Notes: generated by a model from the sequence alone, not told the origin. A DNA stretch of 64,000 nucleotides from Notospermus geniculatus (GCA_002633025.1 NMRB01002279.1:31196-95195), one strand, 5' to 3'. Counted from the stretch's first letter, positions 28,901-38,033 are shown. Numbers and translations: made by a program.

Positions 28901-29908
28901 TTAGCTCCTAAATATAAATCGCCTTGAAGACAATAGGCCATATACATACATGTATATCTCCTCCAAACAAAATCAAAATGTGCACTTAGGCATCCCTGCC
29001 TATTCCCAGCAGAGGTATACTAAGCCTTGTCTCTGACACTTGGGCTCAAATCTTTGGCACCTAAGACTGGACTCTGGAATAATCTGACCATCTATCAATG
29101 ATAACCAGATGTCAAACTACTTGCAACATTACAAACTATCCTTGTTGCTACAGTCTTCAACTTACCTCCAAAGAAATTAAAGAATGCTCCCTTCGGAGGA
29201 CTTGTGGACTTGGTCACTGGCTTTTCATTATCTGCAATCAAGAAGAATCAAACTGTATAAGAAAGTAAACTTTACGGAGAGGGCTGACCCCCAAGAAAAC
29301 AATTTGGACCATTTCTTTTTTCAGTCATCCTTGGTGACTTGCAAAACTCATCATTATAAGAGGACGTGATGAGAACAAACAGTAGACTTGTTGTCATGAT
29401 TCAATTATTGGGAGAATATTTTACCAGACTTCATCTCTTTATCAGATTCCACCTCTTTTGACTTGACTTCCGACATTACGGAATCGGTTGGCTTTTCTTT
29501 AACTTTCACTTCATCCCCAAGATCAGCCTGTAAGAAAATGAAACAACCGAAAAAAAAACATGGAGTAAATTCACAGTCATTTATTGTCTGTCAGATTTTA
29601 CTCCTCCAAGGTCTGCAACACAGCCTCACTCTTACTGTTTATACACCAACAATCTCAATGCATCAAAGAGTTGTTAAAATGTCAAGTGATTATCTTTCCA
29701 GAGAAACCGGAGGTTTCACCTTCTCACTGTTTCTACTAACGAACCTTTTTGTCATCCGTTTTATCTTCTCTCATTTCCACATCGTTGTTTTCAGATGCTT
29801 TGACTGGTGACTTCACCCTGCTCTTCTTTGTGGGCGTTTCTTCCCCAATCCCACTATCCTGACTGCTTGGCTCCACCTTCCTCTTACCGTAACTGAAACT
29901 TTTCCTGG
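7958..29908 (-). CDS. LIG1: DNA ligase 1 (ATP-dependent), 5' end missing
   Basis: Seals Okazaki-fragment and repair nicks in the nucleus. Exons in transcript order: 29745-29908, 29425-29527, 29166-29231, 23091-23511, 15868-15981, 15682-15738, 15034-15271, 14633-14734, 14337-14505, 14119-14218, 11377-11578, 10861-11067, 10302-10601, 8895-9047, 8536-8733, 8259-8351, 7958-8047. All phases agree and give 924 residues plus the missing start; the human enzyme has 919. The N-terminal third is a disordered Lys/Glu/Ser linker, with an FFNFFGG patch resembling a PCNA-binding motif. The DNA-binding domain follows. The adenylation motif WKYDGERAQ, carrying the AMP-accepting lysine, is at 11377-11578. Further nucleotidyltransferase motifs are EGLMVK and [13 protein letters not shown], and an OB-fold closes the protein before the acidic end DADEDDYY. 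The first coding exon, expected to hold the N-terminal PIP box, must lie in the gap at 29934-30685 or beyond it. Introns host other genes. Confidence 0.97.
9090..10162. repeat. Larger repetitive insert in a LIG1 intron
   Basis: Both flanks of the TTAA element carry runs of 'tttaatgcctttttaatgc'-like sequence (about 9125-9183 and 10020-10135). The outermost bases share 'agaggtacc' (9092 and 10152), which could be a target-site duplication. This reads as an older non-autonomous element disrupted by the MITE. The borders are inferred. Confidence 0.45.
9184..9659. mobile_element. piggyBac-like MITE flanked by TTAA
   Basis: Begins TTAACTCTTTCACTGCCA and ends TGGCAGTGAAGAGTTAA: imperfect 17-18 bp inverted ends with TTAA at both borders, as piggyBac-type transposases leave. 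No transposase frame is present. It lies in the LIG1 intron 9048-10301, inside a larger repetitive insert. Confidence 0.7.
11759..11764 (-). terminator. Candidate poly(A) signal of the TRAF-like gene
   Basis: AATAAA on the minus strand about 490 bp after the TRAF-like stop, and upstream of the next LIG1 exon at 11578. A nested gene needs a signal in this interval if it makes its own transcript. Confidence 0.35.
12256..13566 (-). CDS. TRAF6-like RING/zinc-finger/MATH protein, intronless
   Basis: A single uninterrupted 436-residue frame from ATG to stop. Residues about 27-66 form a RING finger ([25 protein letters not shown]), the E3 ubiquitin-ligase domain of TRAF proteins. About 95-235 are TRAF-type zinc fingers with repeated C/H spacing. 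About 240-290 is a coiled coil, and 295-432 a MATH/TRAF-C domain (FWRISLPEG ... VVLKVDIHP) that binds receptor tails. The order is that of TRAF6, an adaptor carrying TLR/IL-1R-type signals to NF-kB; assignment to the TRAF6 branch rather than another TRAF is by eye. The gene lies whole inside LIG1 intron 11579-14118, on the same strand. Vertebrate TRAF6 is multi-exonic in its 5' part, so retrocopying is possible, although no poly(A) tail is visible. Confidence 0.92.
   Translation of the reverse strand: MATATPPRDHSMPASNTEPEIDKKYICPVCLSILKEPVQTKCGHRFCRQCFGRSAGDHFRTKCPVDNTWLSTHKDVFDDAAFKRELLSLTVSCPHKEENCSWGGEYRGLAAHLSACEYVTEKCPLGCERSCSRLNMQEHVQTCPNRLEACKLCDEDIKVGDSLKHMILACRKFPVTCSYCNRPDVIRENLGDHLDSVHGDCPNVTIHCRFYSQGCDFAAFRKDMQKHYDETLNQHLTLVCEKLTAAENKLYYQEGEIDILKHRLNQVLAESATQREQIQSFQGAATPGDNGGNLFWRISLPEGDAFRSQPFHVGSNGHAYKFALAINLSDLENDNSEAFSTIAVVLLKGEHDDQLSFPFSGLCTVTVLDLRDDDQVPYVKHFVFELQRADSDNFVDCLQNNAKKYKLMKLDHLLENYSHDRSVVLKVDIHPMTHGI
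16905..17082. mobile_element. hAT-like MITE
   Basis: Ends are CAGGGGTGGATCC and GGATCCGCGCCTG: inverted, CAGG-initial termini typical of hAT-derived non-autonomous elements. The flanks share 'atcga', a possible partial target duplication. It contains no gene and lies in the LIG1 intron that hosts the C1q gene. Confidence 0.55.
17861..20805 (+). CDS. Secreted collagen-like C1q-domain protein
   Basis: Three exons in matching phase: 17861-17878 (MNILYR), 19648-19918 and 20261-20805, giving 277 residues. Residues 1 to about 22 are a hydrophobic signal peptide, itself split by the first intron. A short Cys-containing stretch (CVTDTCKC) may link subunits. Residues 58-147 are 30 uninterrupted Gly-X-Y triplets forming a collagen stem, and about 150-277 are a globular C1q domain (AKIAFSA ... 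FSGYMIFED). Such proteins trimerise through the C1q head and act as secreted pattern-recognition or matrix proteins; C1qTNF/adiponectin-type proteins share the layout. The gene lies entirely in LIG1 intron 15982-23090, on the opposite strand, so its transcript is antisense to LIG1 pre-mRNA. Its ligand cannot be told from sequence. Confidence 0.93.
20806..23090. other. LIG1 intron remainder after the C1q gene
   Basis: No further exon recognised. A diverged tandem pair occurs at about 22465-22570 (gcaatac(c/t)(c/t)gttc ... ggaactg(c/g)taaattca). Nothing else is supported. Confidence 0.45.
24359..24418 (-). ncRNA. microRNA-like hairpin 1 of 14
   Basis: The two arms pair over about 22 bp around a short loop. 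On the minus (LIG1 sense) strand the 3p arm begins AAGCACCAGAGTATACCAGG; the invariant heptamer occupies 24374-24380 on the plus strand. It is the unit nearest the 3' end of the host intron. Confidence 0.65.
24625..24684 (-). ncRNA. microRNA-like hairpin 2 of 14
   Basis: Stem arms are cactggtataccgtggtgct and the complementary-type caaatccaccaggagataac on the plus strand. The minus-strand 3p arm begins AAGCACCACGGTATACCAGT. The heptamer is at 24639-24645. Confidence 0.68.
24897..24962 (-). ncRNA. microRNA-like hairpin 3 of 14
   Basis: The stem extends past the core (ccca / ttggg). The minus-strand 3p arm begins AAGCACCAGGTTATACCAGG, and the opposite arm carries ccatgatataccag. The heptamer is at 24914-24920. 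Confidence 0.72.
25246..25307 (-). ncRNA. microRNA-like hairpin 4 of 14
   Basis: A very regular stem: the base cgaactgg pairs with ccagttcg and the loop side ctttg with caaag. The minus-strand 3p arm is AAGCACCAGGTTATACCAGT, the commonest form in the cluster. The heptamer is at 25261-25267. Confidence 0.75.
25638..25704 (-). ncRNA. microRNA-like hairpin 5 of 14
   Basis: The minus-strand 3p arm begins AAGCACCAGAATATACCAGT. The opposite arm (acagaatatatcagg on plus) carries the matching change, so the stem is kept although its sequence differs from unit 4. The heptamer is at 25654-25660. Confidence 0.7.
26013..26078 (-). ncRNA. microRNA-like hairpin 6 of 14
   Basis: The minus-strand 3p arm is identical to unit 4 over 20 nt (AAGCACCAGGTTATACCAGT), but the opposite arm and loop differ. 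The heptamer is at 26028-26034. The next unit is 721 bp away, wide enough for one decayed unit that I cannot recognise. Confidence 0.7.
26733..26797 (-). ncRNA. microRNA-like hairpin 7 of 14
   Basis: The minus-strand 3p arm begins AAGCACCAAAGTATACCAGA. The partner arm contains cacacagagtataacagg on plus. The heptamer is at 26749-26755. Confidence 0.66.
26922..26984 (-). ncRNA. microRNA-like hairpin 8 of 14
   Basis: The minus-strand 3p arm begins AAGCACCAGGCTAAACCAGT. The partner arm has cccacaggctagaacagt on plus, matching the changed 'ggctaa'. The heptamer is at 26937-26943, only 188 bp from unit 7. Confidence 0.7.
27230..27293 (-). ncRNA. microRNA-like hairpin 9 of 14
   Basis: The minus-strand 3p arm begins AAGCACCAGGCTGTATCAGT. 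The opposite arm reads cacacaaggtgtatcagg on plus. The heptamer is at 27246-27252. Confidence 0.68.
27480..27545 (-). ncRNA. microRNA-like hairpin 10 of 14
   Basis: The minus-strand 3p arm begins AAGCACCAAGTTTGATCAGT and the opposite arm (accaaagtttcatcagt on plus) has changed in step. This is the clearest case of paired change in the cluster. The heptamer is at 27497-27503. Confidence 0.72.
27819..27884 (-). ncRNA. microRNA-like hairpin 11 of 14
   Basis: The minus-strand 3p arm begins AAGCACCAGGCTATTTCAGT. The partner arm reads cacacaaggaatcccagt on plus, with more mismatches than most units. The heptamer is at 27835-27841. Confidence 0.62.
28052..28118 (-). ncRNA. microRNA-like hairpin 12 of 14
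   Basis: The minus-strand 3p arm begins AAGCACCAGGTTATATCAGG. The stem is long, with aaccctg / cagggtt-type pairing at its base. The heptamer is at 28069-28075. Confidence 0.73.
28233..28292 (-). ncRNA. microRNA-like hairpin 13 of 14
   Basis: The minus-strand 3p arm begins AAGCACCACAGTATACCAGG. The base ccctggta pairs with taccaggg. The heptamer is at 28248-28254, 179 bp from unit 12, the closest spacing in the array. Confidence 0.73.
28649..28711 (-). ncRNA. microRNA-like hairpin 14 of 14
   Basis: The minus-strand 3p arm begins TAGCACCAGGTGATACCAGT. This is the only unit with T instead of A before the heptamer, so its first eight bases read exactly as in miR-29. The base cactggta pairs with taccagtg. 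The heptamer is at 28664-28670. It is nearest the 5' end of the host intron. Confidence 0.72.
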
Positions 29909-29933
29909 CTGTGAGAAACAAAAGATATTAGGA

Positions 29934-30685
29934 NNNNNNNNNNNNNNNNNNNNNNNNNNNNNNNNNNNNNNNNNNNNNNNNNNNNNNNNNNNNNNNNNNN
30001 NNNNNNNNNNNNNNNNNNNNNNNNNNNNNNNNNNNNNNNNNNNNNNNNNNNNNNNNNNNNNNNNNNNNNNNNNNNNNNNNNNNNNNNNNNNNNNNNNNNN
30101 NNNNNNNNNNNNNNNNNNNNNNNNNNNNNNNNNNNNNNNNNNNNNNNNNNNNNNNNNNNNNNNNNNNNNNNNNNNNNNNNNNNNNNNNNNNNNNNNNNNN
30201 NNNNNNNNNNNNNNNNNNNNNNNNNNNNNNNNNNNNNNNNNNNNNNNNNNNNNNNNNNNNNNNNNNNNNNNNNNNNNNNNNNNNNNNNNNNNNNNNNNNN
30301 NNNNNNNNNNNNNNNNNNNNNNNNNNNNNNNNNNNNNNNNNNNNNNNNNNNNNNNNNNNNNNNNNNNNNNNNNNNNNNNNNNNNNNNNNNNNNNNNNNNN
30401 NNNNNNNNNNNNNNNNNNNNNNNNNNNNNNNNNNNNNNNNNNNNNNNNNNNNNNNNNNNNNNNNNNNNNNNNNNNNNNNNNNNNNNNNNNNNNNNNNNNN
30501 NNNNNNNNNNNNNNNNNNNNNNNNNNNNNNNNNNNNNNNNNNNNNNNNNNNNNNNNNNNNNNNNNNNNNNNNNNNNNNNNNNNNNNNNNNNNNNNNNNNN
30601 NNNNNNNNNNNNNNNNNNNNNNNNNNNNNNNNNNNNNNNNNNNNNNNNNNNNNNNNNNNNNNNNNNNNNNNNNNNNNNNNNNNNN
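29934..30685. other. Assembly gap
   Basis: A run of 752 unknown bases, followed by a G homopolymer. It starts 26 bp upstream of the first LIG1 exon I can read, so the missing LIG1 start exon may lie here. Apparent reading frames across it are artefacts. Confidence 0.99.
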
Positions 30686-32424
30686 GAGGGGGGGGGGGGG
30701 GGGTGGCAGATGGTACCGTTGATCACAAAACCAACATTGTGACAAACAGCTCCCAAAAAGGACAGCAAAATGTCTTGACCTGCACAATTTAATAACTACC
30801 AATGCTAGTGAATACTACTTAACTCATTATAAGACTACTAATCTGTATGCTTTATTATGCTTCATTCATGAAAATCATTACCATGACAACAATCCTAATA
30901 CCAGAGAAAACAGTGCACACACACTTGAATCTACCTGTCCCAAGGCTGTCCAGCTTTACATTCAATAGTGTTTGCCATTCAATAATCTAATCCCATCTGG
31001 ATTCATTGAGAAATTACATCACCAACACAATGGGTTCACAGGGTATTGTTGTTACTTGACAAAGCAGGTGTGCAAAGCATACCAAGGCAATATTCATTAT
31101 TTTCCTTCAAATATTTGAAATGATTTTTTGCACTTAGGCCTAGTTGTTCACCACAGATCCCAACAAGCTAAGGCCTGCCTCCACATTATGTTGAATTATT
31201 CAACAGAAAAAAAAATATTTAGGCCTAGGCCTACACCAAAACATATTCTGGCCTTCCAGTTCCACAACTTCATTCATGCATGACAAAATTTCCACAAATT
31301 CATTTCAGATTTTTTATATAGGGGCCTAGGCCTAGAGAAAATGATGTTAGGCCTAGGCCTAGGCCACATCGATTTCATGAACATGATGAAAGCTTAAAAA
31401 TTACATTTCTCTGAACATGCTGAATTATGAGACAAAAATGACAAAATGTTGAAATGAAGGGGAGACGGCAAACATTTTACCAACAATCATCCTGAAAATG
31501 AAATTGACAATATAGAACTTCATGAGATGAGTTAGGAAGGTTTCACCAAAAAAGGCCTCGGCATAGGCCGGTAATCGGCCGGCTGCTAACTGTCAGTGTC
31601 AAAAAAGAGGCACTCCAACATCCACACAAGGGCCTAGGCCTACCTAGTCAGCCACCTGTGCATTTTGATTTGATCACACGTGCAGAGCACGGAGCTCTGT
31701 GCACACTATGTACGTACCATGTACATAAATGCATTGCAGCTGCGGGCTGGCCTGCACTGAACGCACACACGGGCCAATCGAGCGATGGAACCGTCCAAAA
31801 TGTACCGGATACCAACATTCTATGGGTTTCCCATTATTCAGGCATAATTTTAAGGACACACAGGAACTCACACATTTCAGAACTGCCCGTCAAATCAGCC
31901 ACACTAATCAGTTTTTAGTCATTTTTCATGTTCTAGGTGGAGTCAAAATTGCGTTGCGTGAAAAAATGGCGTCTTACCCGTCACCAGGGTCACTTGCTGG
32001 CTTCGCCTTCGGTTTTGGCGGAGAAAAGAACGACCTGGAAGAGAGAAGGGACACTGAACTCTATGTCCACTACAATTTCGGATAACTTATCTACCATATA
32101 GATGTGAAACCTACGTTATGGAAGGTTGTGGCATCGTGTATTTTGGGAAAGTAGGCACGAAATATCCACAGCGTGCAACTTTCGCGCCAGAAATGTACCC
32201 ATCTCCGAGTTCAAGGTCATTATTCAGCTGGTAAAAGCTGTAATACATTCTTATTGAACTTGTTCCTAAAACCATCACAAAATAAAGACAAAGTTCATTA
32301 ATAGCTTAAAACATATCTAGTTAATTTATTAGAATCATTATTCAAAATATATTGAGGCTAAGTTTTGATCTAGTGGCAGGTTCCTACCATTCGTTACAAC
32401 GAGTGTCAAACATCAAACGCCAAA
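30686..32424. other. LIG1-COG8 head-to-head intergenic region
   Basis: This region should contain promoters for both flanking genes, which are transcribed away from each other. Between about 31130 and 31640 the octamer TAGGCCTA and its fragments recur densely (e.g. 31220-31232, 31324-31334, 31351-31363). A good minus-strand donor (GTAAGA) at about 31978 could end a non-coding LIG1 5' exon. I see no convincing TATA box. Confidence 0.5.
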
Positions 32425-35400
32425 ATGGCTTCCCTCGACGTGGAAGATGCGGGGATTCTCTCAACTATCTTCAAAGAATCGTTCCCAGGTTGAATATATC
32501 GTCAGATCTCTGTCACTGAGGAGGGTTCATCATACTGCATTCGATACCAGAAAAATAAACATCTTGCTGCATTGAAATCAAATGAAAATGCCCCAAAAAT
32601 GAGACTGGTGNATCTCCCTCCCCCCCCCGGCCTCATGCATTAGGCCTACCGTACCATGCACCCCGTCCACTCTCTAGGCCTAGGCCTGGCCTACCTATAC
32701 AGTAGGGCTAGGCACTGTTCATGATGATAGCCCTATAGGGAGGCCTAGGCCCTATCTAGGCCCACCACGTACTACATAAACTTACCAGCTTACCCTCCCA
32801 GCTCAGCTTACCCTGCGACCAGTCGTCAGTCACTACCTACTAGGCCTATGTCTACGATGCTAGGCCTAGTGAGTGTCAAATGTCCAGGGTCTAGCCTTGG
32901 CCAGGACTGATCGACTGGAGGAGATCCTTCTCTTCGTCCCGAGAATGTATCGCTAACCTGTATTTTTCTTTTCAGAGAGTTGGAGAGAAAATCCAGATTT
33001 TGCCCAGTATTTGGCAGAACTAAGTTCCTTTGGAGTTGACAAATTAGGTAAGCTCATGACAGGGTTGCAAGCCTATTTTTAGTCAACTCCTAGGCTAAGA
33101 TTAGACAGAGTATTCCAGATGAGCTCTGACTCATTAGATATCTTCATGGTCATGGAATATGTTTTATTTTGCAGCTAGGGAACCAGACAGGCTTGCTGAA
33201 GAGAGATCCCAAATATTGGAACAAACACAAGATCTGGCTTTTCACAATTACAAAACATTCATACAGACAGCAGAGTGTTCCAGAGAGATATTCCAAGATG
33301 TATGTAAGAACTCTTTATGGATGATAATGAATAGCAGTGCATTTTACATACATTCAAGTAAAGAAGTGCAGTTTGCTTTTTTCTTTGAAGAAATTTTCAT
33401 TGAGCCAACATTATTTCCCAAAAAATGGATGATAATTTCCAAAAAAATAGCGTTTTCCAGTTTCAGATCATAGAAAAACATGTCAGCGAACTTTTGGACA
33501 AATTGCCAGCATTCTCCAATGAATGTAACAGTTTCCTCAGCAAAGCTCAAGAAATCAACATCAGGTGAGTGTCACTGTCAAACTGTGAGTCTCTCAACAG
33601 ACAGGTGAGAGAGAAATAAATGCAAGTAATAATCACAGAACCAGTCCACAGACTGACCTGTTTGTTTTTCTCCAGCCGACGGATGAACTCCCTGACCCTA
33701 CAGCGCCACACACAACTCCTCGAAGTCCTAGAGATGCCTCAACTCATGGATACCTGTGTCAGAAATGGTTATTATGAAGAGGCTTTAGAACTTGCTGCTC
33801 ATGTGAAGAGACTGGAGAAGAAGCATGCTAACATTGCTGTCATCCAGGTATGTGGAACTTACAAAGTTCCAACCTGATGTTGGGTGTTTGTTCTGCAATT
33901 TGCTAGAGCAGTCTCTTTGTCATTGTTTCAAGTACTATTATCTCGGATAGATTTCACACCCTCCCTGCCCCCACTAACTACAGCACTGAAGAAAATCATG
34001 AATCTTTGTGTTTAACTGCTTTTCATCTTTCTTAACGATTCACTTCCGTTTTCAGGGTATTGTTAACGAAGTGAAGGGATCTACCCAACTGATGCTGACC
34101 CAGCTCATCCAACAGTTGAGGACCACTATCCAGCTGCCTGCCTGCCTCAGGGTCATCGGGTATCTCAGAAGACTGGATGTCTTCACTGAAGCTGAACTCC
34201 GTATAAAATTTTTGCAGGTGAGCCACTTTTCATTCTTCTGTGACCATTTGCCACCATCAGTCAAGAAGAAATGTTTATTGAGGAATGAAGTTTACCTTAC
34301 ATCTATGCCCTAGCTATTTCAGGTCTTAAAATCTGAAGACTGGCATTTCATTTCGGAAGGTTTTGCATTCATAAATAACTGAAAAGATTATTCGTTTTTG
34401 TTGCTAGGCAAGAGATTCCTGGTTCCAAGGTATTTTGAATGGGATTCCCAAAGAGGATGGTGAGTATGGAGGAAGGTTGGATGATAGAAATTTTAATTTG
34501 AAAACTCACAAGCTTTCCCTGTATTGATGCTGGGAACATCATTCTCCAGTGCTTGCTCTGGACACATTGATGTTGGGTTTATGCCCATGGATGGTAGATG
34601 CATGTAGTGGTTACTTGATGGAGGCCAAGTTATTCAAATAGTGACACTGACGTGCCGTGATATTCTTTGCAGCATATTATCATATTACAAAAACCATAGA
34701 AGCAAGCCGTGTGCAACTATTCGACATCATCACTCAGTATCGTGCTATTTTCTCTGATGATGACCCGTTGATGTCAACTCGGGAAGATGGCACCAATGAA
34801 GCATCTCTTTTCCATGGATGGGTTGTAAAAAAAGTAAGAGCTATGAATGAATTTGCCCTTCTTCCTTATAAAGGAGAACAGATAAATTAACTCTTCATTG
34901 CCAAGGCAAGTTTTGTCAAAATCACGCCGTATTGTAGTGGATGTATAGTAAGTCTGCTCATTTCACAATGTTTCCAGGTTTCACAGTTTTTGGACACACT
35001 ACAGATGGACCTGGAAAAAGGTGTAGGAGGACGCCTGGACTCCTTGATTGGACAGTGCATGTACTTTGGGCTCTCATTCAGTCGAGTTGGGGCAGACTTC
35101 AGAGGTCTCTTACCACCCATCTTCCAGAGAGCTGCAATGAATGGCCTTCACAGCATTCTGATGGATGCCAACAAGAGGTTTGAAGAGACAATGCAATCTT
35201 ACAGTCTGCTTGCTACACCTACTGTTTCTTCGCCGTATACTTACACTTCGCAGGTAAGTACGGTAGTCAGGTGGTTTTGTGTTGGGTTGGAACTTAAAAC
35301 AACAGCTAGCTTATTTCGTTTTATCTGCTGAATTTGGAAACTGAATTCAGTTGCGATTTTGACATGGATCCAAGGTTGCTGTTGTTACTTTCAGAGTCTC

Positions 35401-36825
35401 CACCTGTCTCCACCCATGGTACTCCTTGATTTCCAACCACTGGCCGCCTACTGTAATAACATACTTACAGCTTTCAATGACCTACGACTTTGTGCTCCCA
35501 TATCGTTAGCTGGACGTGTGGCTTTAGAAGTACAGCGGTCTCTCAAAGAGGTTGTCAGGGTCCTACTTGCATTCCATAGGCAAGTAAAATTCTTATTTTA
35601 CAACTCCATTACTGCCTGTCAGTAGAGGAGAAGCCATTGCAGGGTTGACATTGGGCCTCTGAATAGGATCTTTTACCCTCCCTGCGTGGACATAGGCGGC
35701 AACAGGAAAGGGACCATTGCAAGATCCTACTTGCCAGTCCTATCCAACAGGCACACTTGCTTTTCCTAACAAGTGGACTGTACAGTGGCTGAAGGACACT
35801 GACATTTCAACCTCTGTATCTAAACAGCTAATTAGAGCCTTAATCCATTGAAATAGAGATTTTGCTTTCAACAACAACTACTCCATTTGTTTCTTAGGGC
35901 TGAGGAGTCCGTTTTCGACCACAGAGAGAAAGAAGCATTTGGTCAGTTCTGCCATGTATTTGCTAGAGAACTCCTCCCTTTCATCAACAAGTGTCTACAA
36001 GCCTTATTTCCTCCAAGTCAAGTGGCTCAGGCTCTCGGTGTTACAGTCCTGGATCTTGCTAAACTAGTAAGTTGATCTGACTGAACTCCCAAGTTAATCG
36101 AACTTGTAGATTGATCTTGCTAAACTTGTAAGTTGATCTGACTGAACTCCCATGTTAATTGAACTTGTAGGTTGATCTTGCCAAACTTGTAAGTTGATCT
36201 GACTGAACTCCCAAGTTAATTGAACTTGTAGGTTGATCTTTGTATTTACTTTCAGGGTAAAATTGGTACTGTGAACATCAGTGAGGTCATATCAGCCATG
36301 GAACATCTAGTCCCAGAGAGAGAGGAGCTACCTTTGGAACCCGTGATCACCCAGTCTGCATCTGAAGGCCCGACTTTACCCGAGATGAAAGTTACTGTTG
36401 AATCCAAAGTCACAGACTCTGAACATAAGACTGTTGAGGATACGAATGTTATGTCAGAACCTCACCTTGAGGGTGGGAATGAGACAGATTTGGAACCTGC
36501 GATTTCCGATGCTCTTTTAGAAAATGGTGATGAACAGGTGGTGAATGTGAGTGACACGGGTGAAATGCCTGTCAAACATGATGCAGAGGATGTGTCAGAG
36601 ACTGAGGACATTGCTAAATGTGAAGTTGTAGCTGATGAGGCGCCTGAGGTGACCAGTACATCTGGGTCGGGTGATGGGGTAGCAAGTGAGGTGGCAGAAG
36701 ATCCTGGTCCAGATCTTGGAAATGATATGGATCTTGATCTGGACCTTGAGGTGACTGAAATGAAATTGGACGATGCAATGTTAGAGTTGTCTCCAAGTAA
36801 AGAGAAAGGCTCAAAGGCAGATTAG
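32425..36825 (+). CDS. COG8: Conserved oligomeric Golgi complex subunit 8
   Basis: Subunit of lobe B of the COG tethering complex, which captures retrograde vesicles at Golgi membranes and keeps glycosylation enzymes in place. Twelve exons: 32425-32488, 32976-33047, 33175-33299, 33467-33564, 33676-33847, 34056-34217, 34408-34459, 34673-34833, 34978-35253, 35395-35579, 35898-36066, 36256-36825. All are in phase and give 701 residues; human COG8 has 612. Near-identical family stretches are [63 protein letters not shown] and [19 protein letters not shown]. The extra length is an acidic, Asp/Glu/Val-rich C-terminal tail with no recognised domain. The intron after 35579 uses a GC donor. The ATG sits in 'caaaATGgct' and aligns with the family's N-terminus. 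Confidence 0.97.
36052..36240 (+). repeat. 61-bp tandem repeat spanning a COG8 splice donor
   Basis: Three copies start at 36052, 36113 and 36174, plus a partial at 36235. The first copy includes the last codons of exon 11 and its GTAAGT donor; the other two lie in the intron and keep intact GTAAGT sites at 36128 and 36189. Confidence 0.9.
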
Positions 36826-36966
36826 ATGGTGGTAGACAAACAGAAGTATTGCAAAATACTTTAGTTGTTTCTGAGTCATTGTTCTAGACTTGGCGATAAT
36901 GAAAAAGTATGTATATGTACATAAACAAAGATTTGTAAATACTCTACATGTTGTACACAAGACTGT

Positions 36967-36972
36967 AATAAA
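36967..36972 (+). terminator. COG8 poly(A) signal
   Basis: AATAAA 142 bp after the COG8 stop codon, the first canonical signal in the 3' UTR. Confidence 0.8.
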
Positions 36973-37943
36973 TTATCTGATACTCGAATCTGTTTTGGTA
37001 TTTTCTACTTTCTGATTCTTGGAGCTGTATGCTGAAACTGCCTCTGCCTGATGTTTAAAGAGATACGTAGTCGCAGCATGAGATTGGAAGTCTGTCTCTC
37101 ATTCTCGGCATGATATACTGAAAGTAGGGACAATGGGTCATATGAATAAAGACTAGCAAATGCTTTTACTTCAGATTTGTAAAGCATTGCCTAGTGCATT
37201 TGTATTGCAAAATCCAAGCAAAACCATTTACTAGTCTATTCATATGACCCCATGTCTCTTGCCCGGTCTCTTGCCAAGTCATGGGAAAGTAATGTCTGTC
37301 TTTCTTTTTTTAGTATCAAGGAGATAGCTAGTCTGGCCTGAGATTGGAAGTCAGTTGAGAACTCTGCTATGACCACAACTTTGGGGCTGTCTGATGCTGT
37401 CCTCTTGAAGAGTCCAACGGCAATGGCGAACTGACCATTGAGAGGCAACTTGCGCGAGAAAATTCGCACGTGGAGGCGCGCCTTGCTTTGTGAATTTTGT
37501 GCTGAACATCGTCAAGACGCCAAGGGACATAACCAGTGAAGATTCATAGGCGGCCACCTCCAACAGTCAGATTTCTCTTGCGGCATACGCCTCATATTCT
37601 TCGAAGGCCTACTCATTCAATATGCCTCGTTACGTACAACGTGACATCCTAAAATCTTCAAGAAAACCCATCCATTTCAAGCCGATGAATGAGTTTCAGC
37701 CGAGTCACATGTTTAAAAGAAGGGCCTCGTAATTTTGGCCTGTATCTACCACGAATAAGCACTCTTTGACCGAAAAGGAGGCCCGCTGTCTGGTTTCCTG
37801 GAAAACGATTGTGAACTGTCTTCGAAAACGCCCTGGCTTATGTCACGCCTCAAAAGACTGTTGTCAATTCATTGGTAACATGGAATGTGCTGGAACAGAC
37901 GTATGGTGGGTAATGGCTTGGTTACGTCACAGATCTAACAGGG

Positions 37944-37952
37944 GTATAAAAG
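37944..37952 (+). promoter_or_regulatory. TATA box of the ZP-domain gene
   Basis: GTATAAAAGG in a locally GC-richer stretch, 90 bp before the ATG at 38034. Initiation about 30 bp downstream would leave a 5' UTR of about 60 bp. This is the only clear core-promoter element in the window. Confidence 0.65.
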
Positions 37953-38033
37953 GAAAGGGCCTTGAAAGTGTCAGCAGACCAAAGGAATCTCTGGACGACT
38001 ATCGGTTTCCGCGTCTCTGGTAAAGATTCGAGG

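Noticed and set aside
29813-30802. Long minus-strand frames of 294-329 codons
   Set aside because: They run through the unknown bases of the assembly gap; most residues are undetermined.
31950-32060. A coding first exon of LIG1 on the minus strand
   Set aside because: There is a GTAAGA donor, but no ATG-led frame resembling the expected PIP-box start. At best it is a non-coding 5' exon.
31729-32085. Plus-strand frame of 118 codons upstream of COG8
   Set aside because: It does not match COG8 or another family, and the COG8 start at 32425 is well supported; more likely promoter/UTR sequence read by chance.
37137-37249. Short inverted match 'tcatatgaataaagactag' / 'ctagtctattcatatga' as a MITE
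   Set aside because: The arms are under 20 bp with internal mismatches and no clear borders; too weak to call.
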